Below are positions 48,081-59,462 of a DNA stretch of 64,000 bases, one piece after another. Position 1 is the stretch's first letter. Each line of letters begins with the position of its first letter. This DNA is from Lutraria lutraria (Eukaryota; Mollusca; Bivalvia; Venerida; Mactridae). A model generated the notes under the pieces. That model made no database searches and was not told where the DNA came from. It was given only the letters and a program-made list of their open reading frames with translations. The stretch lies in the NCBI GenBank assembly GCA_964023205.1, contig OZ026840.1, forward strand, positions 34,079,336 to 34,143,335, in the 5' to 3' direction. Position numbers and translations under genes: made by a program.

Positions 48081-48440
48081 AGGCCGGTTCGATTGGTCAA
48101 ACGGAAGAGCTGCCAGAAGAGGCAGAGCTGTTTAATTCAAAACTGTTCGATTGGTCGTCTTCTAATTTAAGGAGCTCCTCTACCTATTCCGCCCAATGGT
48201 TAGAAGAGGCGGAAGAGATATTAGTCACATGACCAAACAACTTTGTTTACATTATCAGAGTGTGCATTAGTTTATCCACACGGTTTAAAGAATATTGGTT
48301 TGACGGTTAGTTTTAAGCATACCTAATAATCAGAATGCGATCGGCTGCGATTCGGCTGCGATCGCTTTCGATTGTGGTTCTCTTCTAAGCTCTTCTAGCC
48401 TGCGTATTCTCTTCTTACGAGAGTCCAATCGAACCGGCCT
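48081..48440. mobile_element. PIF/Harbinger-like MITE
   Basis: A 360-bp element with perfect 16-bp inverted ends AGGCCGGTTCGATTGG, flanked by TTA on both sides (48078-48080, 48441-48443), typical of PIF/Harbinger. It is rich in CTCTTCTA motifs. A partial relative (GAGGCAGAGCTGTTCATTTC) lies at about 59000-59030. Confidence 0.85.
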
Positions 48441-49201
48441 TTAGGCTTCTATAGTGTGGCTCTTCTAGAGCGGTCGCTAAAAACGATTTTTAAAATACGG
48501 CGTTTTCCTACAACAACTCACGAATCGAGCATAATGAATCCGGTTCTGTAATCCTTTCCGGTTGGAAAAAACTCGACTGTACGATGTAACGTCAAATTAA
48601 ATAAATAGCAGTCGATTAATAGAGAGAAATACGAAGCAAACCAAAAAACGAGTAATAAATTCTTTATTCAAATATTCGGTCGCTTTGCTCGAATGTTTTA
48701 TTTTTCGATTGAAGGAGACCACCGCTAAATGGTAATGATGTTTTATTTGTGCTACAAGGCTGATGATTGCGTATCTCTAGGGTCAATAAACAACAAACCA
48801 GACTTCGTTTATTTTCCTTTACTCACTGAAATTGCTGCAGCTTTCAAGTTACAGCAGTTGGAATAAATAAACAATTCCACTTTGGAACTAAATGTTTGGA
48901 GTTTATTTGACCAGAACAAAGAAATACATAAAAGTCATTTTATTTACCAATACTTTCGATACACGATTAGCTGGCTTTTTCATCGACGAACGATTGTTAT
49001 GTACATCCCGTTTTGGTGCTCTCTAGTGTTGTTGAACTCATTACTAGGGCTTAAACACTCTTACTAAAGTCTCGGGAATACGGCTCTATCTTGTGGAACA
49101 AATTACCCTCTTCACTAAGAAGTATTTCTAAGCTCAGTGCCTTTCAAGCTTCAGTGAAAAGCCATATGCTTGATATTAAAATGATAATGTTTAATGTTAA
49201 C

Positions 49202-49627
49202 TAGGGCTGAGTACCGGTTCACGTATCGTATCGAATAGCGAACGTTAATGTATCGAACAAATATCGATCAAAACAAAAAAGGATTTTAAAAACATGTTTT
49301 GGACCGTGTTTTGTGAATTTTCGTCAAATAAAAAGTTGTGACACATAAATAAAACCTACCTACTGTCAACCACAAGAAGAAAATAGTTTTCATTGCAGTT
49401 CAGCATGAGTGTTTGACATTGCCTGTTGAACTAACATTAGGTACCTTCCATTATTATTAGGTATATTTATAAGTAGCCTATGCAGCCAAAATTTGTGTTT
49501 GTGTCAAGTACCTGTGCCAGCACAGTCAATGTTTCTCAGTATTTCTGATTTTATTTCAATATAGAACATCAAATGATATATCGGATACAAATTTCGTATC
49601 GATATTTTTTATCGATACTGAGCCCTA
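49202..49627. mobile_element. hAT-like MITE
   Basis: TIRs TAGGGCTGAGTA / TACTGAGCCCTA (11 of 12) and 8-bp flanks ATGTTAAC / ATGTCAAC (7 of 8), the hAT target duplication size. CGTATCGATA-like subterminal repeats at both ends. 426 bp, no transposase. Confidence 0.78.
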
Positions 49628-52232
49628 ATGTCAACCATATCATTTTTAAATTTCATGTAACTTTATACTTCTTACCAAGGCCTGTGATATCTCATTTCAT
49701 GCCTCTATGTGTCAACACCACAAATACCTGTGGAACTATGGAAATAAGTTGTGTAATCCTTTTTATCTATAGAGTATTACGGAATTTCTTTAAAGTCAAG
49801 TATCTAACGAACGGATGACTTTATAAAAAAACTTAGGCAATGTTCCCTGCTTTATACATTTATAGTGATTTTAAGGCTACTTGTTGTAATATATTTCTTT
49901 ATACAGAGTAGTTATCGTTGTTCAACATTTGGTAAATTACGTGCGATATTGGTTTATAGAAGACCAATCAAATGTAATATTTGTTTCAAATTACTTGCAA
50001 TGCACTTTATACAGTGGATTTATTTTAGCATGTAATTATGGTTTAGTTTTTTAAATCTATAAATTGGTGAAACTTTATTTGACCTGACACCCAAGCCAGA
50101 TACATTAAGTTCTCTTGTTTGTGTTATCCTAGGTAAGGTACGTGTAATTGACATAGTTTTTTCATTTCTCATACATTTTATTTTTTATTGTCTTATTATG
50201 TATGTGGGTGCGATCTCACCATGCTGTATGCATTTAATCCGAAAGAAAAAAATCGACTAAATCCTAGTAGAAATAAAACAAATCTGTCGAGGTACTAAAC
50301 TATAATAATGCTTCAATGACATTTAACTTAAAGCAATAAATGAAGGAAGCAGACGTACCCACCAGACGAAGTTGAAATCTTATGTCTGAGTCTAATACTA
50401 TTGTCTTTGCAACCAATGTCTTTATTTATTATTTATCCAGTTAAGCTCGTGAATACAAACCTGGTTTTTATTGTATATCATCATCTGGGAGAGATTGCAG
50501 AGACAAACCAAAATCACTCATCTAAAATAATTGGAACACGTTTTTCCGGGGGCAATACCGTTAACACATTAGTAAATTATCCACAAACGTTCAGGTCTAT
50601 TAGGATGAAAGGTCGTTCTACTAAATACATTTCATCTGATTGTCCACAAATACAGAATGAGTAAGAACTTAGTAAGCTAGAGCATTACATATTGTAGTTA
50701 GTTGGGAAATCCTAATGGAACAAGCACTAAATACTTTATCAAATGTATCTAAAACACGTTTATCTTGTCATGTCAACAGTATTCTAAATCATACTGTTCG
50801 CACCAGTTGTAGTTGAATTTCAATACATAAACATGTTAAGCATACGTGTTTGGTATCTTTTGATACAATAAGAGTAAACTATATATATATAGAGAGAGAG
50901 AGAGAGACCTAAAACGTGAATAATGAAGATTATTAAACATTTAAAACTAGTTCCATCATCCCCATTTTAATGCGTCAGATTGCAACAAGTTTGTACGGGG
51001 CTACATTTCTAACACTTTCTCATTTGACGCACAATGGCGGCTCAACTTCATAAATGCGATTGCAGACCCTGATACAAGCTTTTATTTCTAACCAATACAC
51101 TCTTGTTTATTTTCAATAAAAATGTAGAATGAATCATTTATAAATCATTCACCACGAGCTTTTTCTGAATTGAGTAACTTTGGAATTCGTAAACATGAAA
51201 TTAAGAAGGCTATATAACCATAGAAAAGGGAGAATACTAGTTGGTAATATTACTACCCTTTGTGATATAAAGTCAGAACTGATGTAACGGACTCGGGTCC
51301 ATCATTTCAAAATGTGGTATGGTTGAAAGTTAATATTTTTTCAAGTATGTTTGAATATCACATTTTTAAGGATCAGGTACCCCTAATACAGTTTTATTGT
51401 TGAAAGTTTATACATTTCCTAATAGGGGTTCTACACGCGTAAATACAGTCTATCTAAGGTAATGGAAAGCTATTACAGACTATTAGGTCCATCAGCCGAA
51501 TTTGTCTTCCAACTTGGTGGTATACGATAAAAGGAAAAACTAATTTTCATTAAGGCGTATATTAAAACACGGTAATGGTGAACTCGGATATAATGAAAAT
51601 TGAATGGAGTGAAGTAAATTCAGGAATTTATTTCCACCTTATGTTAGTGCATGTATACTTGTATCCGTGCAGTGATTTTCCCTTCTTTGTTTGGTACCCG
51701 TAATTCGAAAACATGATCCATTGTCCCAATTTTAAAGGGAAAAAATCACAATCTGGTGCAGAATTTTCATTTTTTCATAACAAACGTTTTTTTTTGTATT
51801 AAATTTCTTCCAACATTCAGTGTTGAAATATAAACCAAAGTGGAGCAGTTGATAATATAGATGTCTTTGGGTTTTTTTAATTCCCAATTTATTAAAGATT
51901 CCCAATTTGGGTCAAAACGCCGCAAATTTTTCCCAATTTGTCAGGTACCGGTACCTTTCCCAATCAGGCAAATAATCGCTGTCATAGCACAAACATAACA
52001 ACGTTTCTTGAACAAGTTGGTGACCAGCGATTAACAGTGGAAAACGTCCAGTGTGCAAAGAGCGAAGCACATATCGAGCTATTAAAAATTTACAATGAAA
52101 AGTTACACAGAAGCTGCGAAATTTAGAACAAGGCAATAATTTGTAGAAAATTGCTGTACGAGCGAATAATCCGCTTAATAGACGCCCAGAGATTCAACAT
52201 CGATATGATTTTATGAGTCACGCAGGAATTAA

Positions 52233-52308
52233 CTGACAACATGTTATTATTTTGATCAATCACACGCTTGCTCAGGATTTCTCGAAACATTCCAATACGA
52301 TATTTCAT
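52233..52308 (-). pseudogene. Decayed signal-peptide exon copy (52.3 kb)
   Basis: AATCACAATGAAATATCG and GGAATGTTT align with TATCACAAAACGAAATATTG and GGATATGTTT at 26.1 kb. The frame is open, but the peptide (MKYRIGMFREI start) is charged and not hydrophobic, and the CAG at 52233 is followed by TT rather than GT. It has the exon's beginning without its function. Confidence 0.3.
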
Positions 52309-52948
52309 TGTGATTATGTTACAATGGATACTTATTTAAGTTCATCTAAGTGGTAATAACTGGAACAAATGAAAGCTTCTTTTCGTAATTTGGGTATTGT
52401 ATGCTTGTATGCTCGTGAATGAACATATACTAGTATTATAAATGGTTTGATAATTAGAAATATGACTCATACGATCGAATGTGAAAGAGGTCGCCATAGG
52501 TTTGTACACAATAGTTGATAGCATATACAAAGCAAACCTCCTATTTAAGGACCTTTTGTTTTAATAATCGGGTTTGTCTTACTTTTTATGCGCCATTTTG
52601 ACACAATTTTTAACATAAGGATCGACTTCATCTAAACGTTATTTATTGTTTAGTTTAGGAACCAGCTTCACATACTATCAACCTTTATGCGCTTTCCTTA
52701 AAACCATTTCTAGTTTGAGAATCACTTTCTTCTAACCTTTTAGGTTTAGGAATTTGCCGAAGTCTTTATTTAAAGGATCAGTTCCGTCTAACCCTCTGTC
52801 ATTTTGAGACAGGAATGTCTGTTTTTAAAACCAATTGTGACGTCATGTATATAGGCGTAGACAAACTTCATTAGTTATGGTATATCATTCGGTTTTATTG
52901 CAATGTTTTACATATTCATTACGCGTTTACAGATATCTACTGTCAATA

Positions 52949-53050
52949 AATCACTCAATATTTATGTAAATGAAAGTAGGAGTATTCTTATTAAGCGTAA
53001 ATCTGTCGAACACACTCTATGTATCGAATTCAATCCTTGTACTTTCATGA
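52949..53050 (-). promoter_or_regulatory. Conserved block U4, 0.65 kb upstream of the decayed 52.3 kb exon
   Basis: Shares 27 identical bp with 43902-43928, plus a looser extension. Its position 5' of a signal-exon remnant parallels U1 and U2. Confidence 0.25.
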
Positions 53051-56000
53051 ATATCCGTTCACATCGAAACATTGATTGAACTTATTTAGAGGTCTGGTAA
53101 GAAAGTAACATTTTTCTCTTTTTTTCAACGGCATATTAGGCATTAAGTTAATCCAGTATCAACATTGTTCCCCGGCAGTATTTGCTAAAATTCACCGAGT
53201 GAGTCATTTGTATTTGCAGTGCAGGACGGAAGGCTTTAGATATAAGGTCTACAAGTATTTTGACACAGCTGGTACGTGACCTGCCAAATTCGAGCTCATA
53301 AAGCAAAGTTCTGTAGACCTGATACTTTCCCTAGCGGACGTACTTAGGATCGTAGCTGGATTTGGGTATTTTTAACTTGAATATATATAGATGGCGAGTC
53401 GATTTTAACCTACTCTAACTGGTGACTTCATTGAGGACAGTAATATGATGCATTTCATGTCTTCATAAACAAGATCTTTTAAAGCATGTACAGTTAAGCG
53501 TTGACTATTACTTAAAGATCTAGTAGACAGTAAAATATATATAATGTATTAACTTTGTATTGAATGGTGAAAAAAGTTACACGAACACTGACTTATTTCT
53601 TACTAGTTGCCAACATCTGTTCAAAAGCACCACCCCAGGGATTTTTTTACATTATTGTCTGTAGTTCTGTGTTGCCTTTATAGGTTTTGAGATTTTTAGT
53701 GTAAATTGCCTTCGTCCCATTGATAATTTAAGTAGTGTGATGGGAATTGTCGAACTGGTTAAATGTTACAAAACATGTATATATATCATACTGAGTAGCC
53801 TTTCTTTTAATCAAGTAAAATCACTAACAGATTTACATGACAAGCAAAACCTAGCAAATATGATCTCAGTTCATATATTGTATAAACAATGTTTTATGCG
53901 CGATGATTAGAATAGACGTAGACGCATATTTCTGCATCTCTCAAGTTTTTCGATCAATTCATGTAATGGCAATTGCTGATGACAAGATAAGTCGATTCAT
54001 TCTACAATAATTGTGGACTCATTTGTATATTCGTCTATCCATTAATCATCATTTTAGTCTTTTAGTATATGAGAAGCATTTGTGCAAAAAGAGAACAAGT
54101 TTCTAGACAAATAAAATATAGATTATACATTACTATACTATCCATAATTGTGAACCGTTAAAATGATCTGTTATTATATTTTACACGAGACTAATATAGA
54201 TATAGAGCTGAAAGACACTGGCTCATCTTGTATACCTTTGTAAGCTTTTCATAATTTGCGCAATCATACCCTGTTGGCATAGATACGATGAATGATAAAT
54301 TAATTAAGCCATTGTGCTGGTCAGCTTAGCGATCGATTGACTGGTGATGCTATCTGCTCCTGTTTGGAGTTCGTGATACGGAGAATATCACGAAGGACAT
54401 CTGATTTTATCGACAAGCAAATGAATAAACTTCCAGTCGGTTTTTACTCCATAGTTAACAATAAAAACCGAACAAGGACAAAGCTGTTTTCACAAAACAA
54501 TACTTGTCCAAGTCATAGTTTGTCCAGATTTTTAAAAACACGAGCCTGTCTTTACGAGGGATGACCAAGAAGTTCGTGAACTGAACAAATAATAACCTAG
54601 ATATTTTATTAAAATTATATTTTATCAAAGTCATTAATGTTTTATCATTTTATTCTCAGGTTTTAATGTTCATTTTTACCAAAATACGAAATCAACAAGA
54701 TTTAGATGAATGCTTACGAAGTAAAGAAGGGAAAAGTCCGTATACTGACACCGACTACATCAAAACAAAGATCTAAAACATGTAAAAAGATCAATAGTAA
54801 TTTGGGGATGTCTAAGAGAAGAACTGAGATAAAGAGAAAGTTAATCAAAGAGACTACGTGTTGGTAGTAAGTAGAAGAGGTATGCGCATGTACGATAATT
54901 CACTTAACTTACTAAATTGACCGCATTACAAGTAATGTGTTAAGAAAACGGATTACATTGAGGTCCAACGTCACACAAACCGCCAAATCATTTGGCGATT
55001 TTTTGCAGCTTTAAGGGCGGAGTTAGACTCAATGTGTAGAACCATCGACGTTCCTAAGGCTAGCTGGACAATTTCCTCACATACGAAACTTGGTTCCAGA
55101 TGGTATTGAAACACATGGTGTGGAGGGGTAGTGGTAACTAGTAAGCGATTATTAGGCCAACAACAGCACTGTTTACAAACTACGAACTGTGTGTATAAAG
55201 ACTTATGAATTATAACATGGATATGCTCTCTATGAAATTCCATATCGTCATCTTCTGTTTGTTCTGCTTGCTTGAGGGAGTAATCACATTAGCATCGATT
55301 CAAACTTCTTGACATGCTAAGAACATTTATAATCGTTGGATGAGAATATAAACAATGTGATATGAATGATAAAAGCGATCACAAATAATTGTTACTGTGT
55401 TGTTTTAATTCACCATTCCTGTTCCCAAAGTGTTTTTTCTTCAATTTGTTAAGTGCGTCATACTTAGCGATGCTATACAAATATAATTTTTCGTGCTCTT
55501 AAGTAAATATTCGATATACAAGAAGATGTCATCGATGATTAAGATGTATTGCGTTTATGGCTTGTCATTGTCTGCGATATCACAAAGGAAACAATTCAAT
55601 TTAATTGCATAGGTTCTGTTATGTTCCTAAAAGCGGACCATGACCTTGAAGTGAAATCAACAACCAATATGTACCACACGTCAAGATATTTTTCAGCAAA
55701 CATTGCAGTACACTGTGCAAGAAAGCCAACCAAATCATTTATATGACATGCATATTGCAAAGATCAACTTGTTAAACGTAGAGAATTTCTTTTTTTTATT
55801 AAATGAAAGTATCCCTATTTTCAGTCGTAACAGCGTTACGTGCCGCTATCCATGGTCAATAAACACTATTGTTTTGTTCGACATCATTAATTTATCATGT
55901 GTTCAATGTAATTAAAAGATACTTGAATACTCAGAAGTACAATCAAATGTCTTAGATTTATAGATTTACTAGCAGTATTTTGTCTGACTTACAAATCTTG

Positions 56001-56100
56001 CTTACTGACTTTTATTTCCTTTCATATGAATTTGTCCAGAAATAACAAAAAGTTAGTAGCGATTTACTGCCAAAATGTGGCTGCATAAACTCCAGAATAA

Positions 56101-56385
56101 CTTACCCTTTCGCTGCCAACGATACAGGCATACCCGTCGGCATAAGCTCCACATATTTGTCAACGTGACTGGTATATTCACAAATCTCTGCATATTGGCC
56201 AAGTGATGGGTATACCCGTTTGCACAAATCTCAGCCAATTTACCAAGTGACGGGTACACCCCTGTTCACAAATCTTCGCATATTTGTCTACGGACATTTG
56301 TAGAATAAGCTTGCATTTCTAAGAAATTCCCTTGCAATACAGTGCATGATGAAGGCAATATGTGCCTGACCGCGAAAGGGCTAAG
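56101..56385. mobile_element. Foldback-type MITE with internal ~45-bp tandem repeats
   Basis: Ends CTTACCCTTTCGC and GCGAAAGGGCTAAG are inverted (one 1-nt gap). Inside, about three and a half units of an AAGTGATGGGTATACCCGTT / CACAAATCTC type repeat each other. No target duplication seen. Confidence 0.5.
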
Positions 56386-59380
56386 TTTTCCTGTCTACAT
56401 CGAGTCGCTTGACACCAATGTCCTTTATGACGAATAATTACGTACTTCTCATACCAAGACATTTAATTAACATGAACTTACGTTTTGTAATTGTTTCCCT
56501 CACGCGCCAACTGTCAAAACGATAATAAAAGAAGCATTACAAATGAAGACATTTGATTTGTTTCATTATCTGTTGCATGAATGTTTTATGCACTATGCAG
56601 TGGTTAAATTAACAATAAGATGCCGGGAACCGCGAGATGACACGTAACACGCCCATTCTCATTGAGCTACCACACCAGGCTATTGTAATAGATGCCCATT
56701 GCACAAGCACAAACGGAAGAAATTATTTCAAAATACAAGATAATTTAACATTTAACTTCGTACACATATTTCTGCAAAAAAAATGCATATAATAATTGAG
56801 GAAACTCTGATTACATTCACTTTTAATACTTTTTTCGTGAATTGTGCAGACGCATTTGCATGATTGTGGACAAATATGTATTTGAAAAAATCGACAATTA
56901 TAGATTTTATGTTTTGGCAGGGCACTGGTTAATACAAATCGTCAAGAAATCGTAATTCGAATACTTTTCTCCTGAATATTTACCAAATCCTTATTCATTT
57001 GAGAAACACCGTTTGTACTTATCTTGGTCTTCCCAGAATTTTCAACTTTTTTATTTAATTAAGATGGTAAATGACTTCCCACAATATACATACTTCTGTT
57101 TCCCATCAAATTCATTTGAGATGGAATTGAGAGACAAATCGAATCACTTGTCTAAAAGACATAAAACAAATTTCAAGAACTAGTATTGCCAACTGATATA
57201 AGTTTATTTTCCACCAGAGCTAAGTGACATGAGTGTGTAGCCATTCAATCATCTAATTACTCAACCAAAATCAATCATGTCAGAATAGTTCTAAAAGCAA
57301 GAAATTGAAGTGTTTCCTCCTTTAGCAAAGAAACTGGGATAAATTAACAGATTTGGTAGGGTAAACCAAGAAAAGTATTTAGTTTTCTGATACGTCTCAA
57401 TACTTGTCATGACTAACTCTTAGTAACTAACTAGTAAGATAGTATTAGCTGGTTTTCCACTCTGAGATATAGCAAGCTTATTTTGAGTACCATACATTAA
57501 CTATTGTCGTATTTAAGTCGAAGCACAGATAAGTTGTTTGAGAGGCATAAAAGAATGATAATATCTTGTGATTTTATGTTTCATTTTAAGTTTTGTATAC
57601 GGACGGCTCCAATTGATGTCAAAGCAGAATGTATCGCTACATATAACACTAAGGACTTTTTTCTTTGGGTTTAGCGTCACGCAAACAGCTAGGGTTATTG
57701 GGCGGAGGCATATCCTCGGCAAAAACCTGCGTAGAACCTTTGACCTTCCGAAAGCAGGTTCATTACATGTTTTTTTACTTAAAATCGACTTCACAGCGGT
57801 GTGGGACTAGTGGTTTCTTGTCAGTGACTGTATCCTATTGACCTCTTCGGATCCCTGACACTAGGGACTAACAATAAGAGGTTACTGAATACATATGCTT
57901 GTTTTAGCAAGTAACAAGAAACGCGTTGTACTGGCTGTATTACATAAGATAAATTAATATGGTAGCATACGTCTTGTGTTCTTGTGACTATGAAGTAGTA
58001 TGCGCAACGCATATCACGAACACTAGTCAAACGCCACTTTTGATACAATTAAGCAATGAAATTAATTATCTTACCCCCAGTCCGATCGATTTGTATCATA
58101 TTTCCGTCTTTCGAATTTCATGTTATGCTCACACAAAACACGTAGTGCGCGTCATTATGAATACAGCTCTCAGTAGCCTTGCAATCAACAAAACAAAAGT
58201 GCTCTTTTTAAGAGTTCCAGAAGAAAGATTCGAAACAAACTTTTTTCCAAATTGTCAATAGATTCTTCATTAAATGAAATGAATTTTGTCTGTTAAAATA
58301 CTGAGATATTTATGCGCAAACAATTTGTCGGAATTCCAATAAAATAAATGCCTTTATTGCACACTTGAAAGACCAGATGTCTTTTTGAATATTTGTGACT
58401 GAAGTAATGAATAACTGTAACGATTTAAACCGTTAACACGCCGACGACCAGCTAGTTAAATATAGAGCTCCGCATGGAATTTTAGATTAAATTCTAAGAA
58501 TTACGTGATGCATTGAGCTATGAAACGTTGTATGGCGGCACTGCAAGCATATACAAAATTTTAATATGGAAAAGTGATTGAAACACCAAATGAATAACAA
58601 CCAAAATGTTCTTTGAAACCACTGAAAATGTTACAAAAGCGATTGTCAAAAAACATTTGATGAAAGTAAATTAAGAGGCCTATGTGGTAAAATAAGATAC
58701 AATAAACAATGAAATAGATTAATACGAAGTTATATTGATCTTTGCCATGAAACAGGAGCAAAGAAGCATGAATCAAAATATTAGATTAAAACATAGCTAT
58801 ACATGCATATCATTAATCATCAGATGATATATTAGCACGGGCCAATTGATAACAGAACTGGATAAACAAATTTTTTTCTACACTTGATTCAGAAGCAATG
58901 TTCTCCAAATAAAAAGATATGTAATTCCAACATTTTGGATTAGTTACGGCCTATCAGCTAATCTGTCGGCCGTATTAGTGTAAGTTAACCTTTCTATCAG
59001 ACGAGGCAGAGCTGTTCATTTCAACACTCTAAAACATTACACACGGCTCTTGCTCTAACCGGAAGTAAGCGACATTATTTTTAAAATTCTTTACTTGATT
59101 GTTCAAGTCAAGCAATCAAAATCAAAACTCTGGCAAAGTGACTTTGGACACTTGTTTTTTTAATAGGCTGATATGTTACTATATGGCATTGCATATAAGA
59201 ACTGAAATGTGATTGATGATAAACGACTAATCTAAAGAAGAAGAAAAGAGTCACGGAACAAAAGACCTGGAAGAAAAACGACGAGGATTGAATAAAAACA
59301 CATTGATCGAAGTAATTCTAGAATATTGACAACAGTATAGTCTTAAAGGCATGTTTGTCTGTGATTTGTATAACACTTAC

Positions 59381-59462
59381 CTTGCGTAAGTTCTGAGTGA
59401 ATTCCTGGGATGATCACATAAGACAATGCAGATATTGCCCACATAACACTAAGTCCATCCAT
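59381..59462 (-). CDS. Candidate alternative signal-peptide exon of gene B (59.4 kb)
   Basis: The exon begins exactly at an ATG after an acceptor (TTTTATATTTTCAG|ATGG) and ends at the consensus donor ACGCAAG|GTAAGTG in phase 1. It has 27 codons: MDGLSVMWAISALSYVIIPG core followed by a polar HSELTQ end, a textbook cleavable signal peptide. The acceptor implies a 5' UTR exon further upstream; a donor-like CAAGG|GTAAGAT at 59948 is one option. Nothing else coding is found downstream on this strand until the phase-compatible WAP-like exon 42 kb away. It is unrelated to the MRY-type exons. It might belong to a different, unrecognised gene. Confidence 0.5.

Larger units (their letters stand above)
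49636..59380. other. 5' region of gene B: mostly unassigned AT-rich DNA
   Basis: No domain-bearing frames. It holds block U4 (52949), a decayed signal exon (52233-52308), the element at 56101-56385 and a probable inverted SINE around 57650-57850 (GACGCTAAACCCAAAG on the minus strand). TACGAGGGATGACCAAGAAG at 54554 resembles a mariner terminal repeat, but no transposase was recognised nearby. Confidence 0.45.
10833..59462 (-). other. Gene B: LEV-9-like WAP plus ten sushi domains, with several candidate first exons
   Basis: A gene model from splice sites, complete at the 3' end. From the WAP-like exon to the stop, 12 coding exons total 2072 nt. Joined to the 33.6 kb signal exon they give 714 codons including the stop (713 residues); joined to either 82-nt signal exon (26.1 or 59.4 kb) they give 717 residues. 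Predicted product: a secreted protein with an N-terminal WAP-like domain and ten CCP modules, the LEV-9 plan with two more CCPs than the eight of the nematode protein. It probably acts outside the cell in protein clustering or adhesion (inference). Most boundaries are phase 1, the typical symmetric CCP exon that allows domain duplication and exon skipping. The intron upstream of the WAP-like exon is at least 9 kb and up to 42 kb depending on which first exon is used. Confidence 0.82.

Noticed and set aside
54554..55243. Mariner transposon suspected from TACGAGGGATGACC and a 90-codon minus frame
   Set aside because: No transposase motifs could be read in any frame and no matching second end was found.
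57513..57810. Overlapping 80-93 codon frames on both strands
   Set aside because: The sequence contains a SINE-like tail on the minus strand; the frames are most likely incidental.
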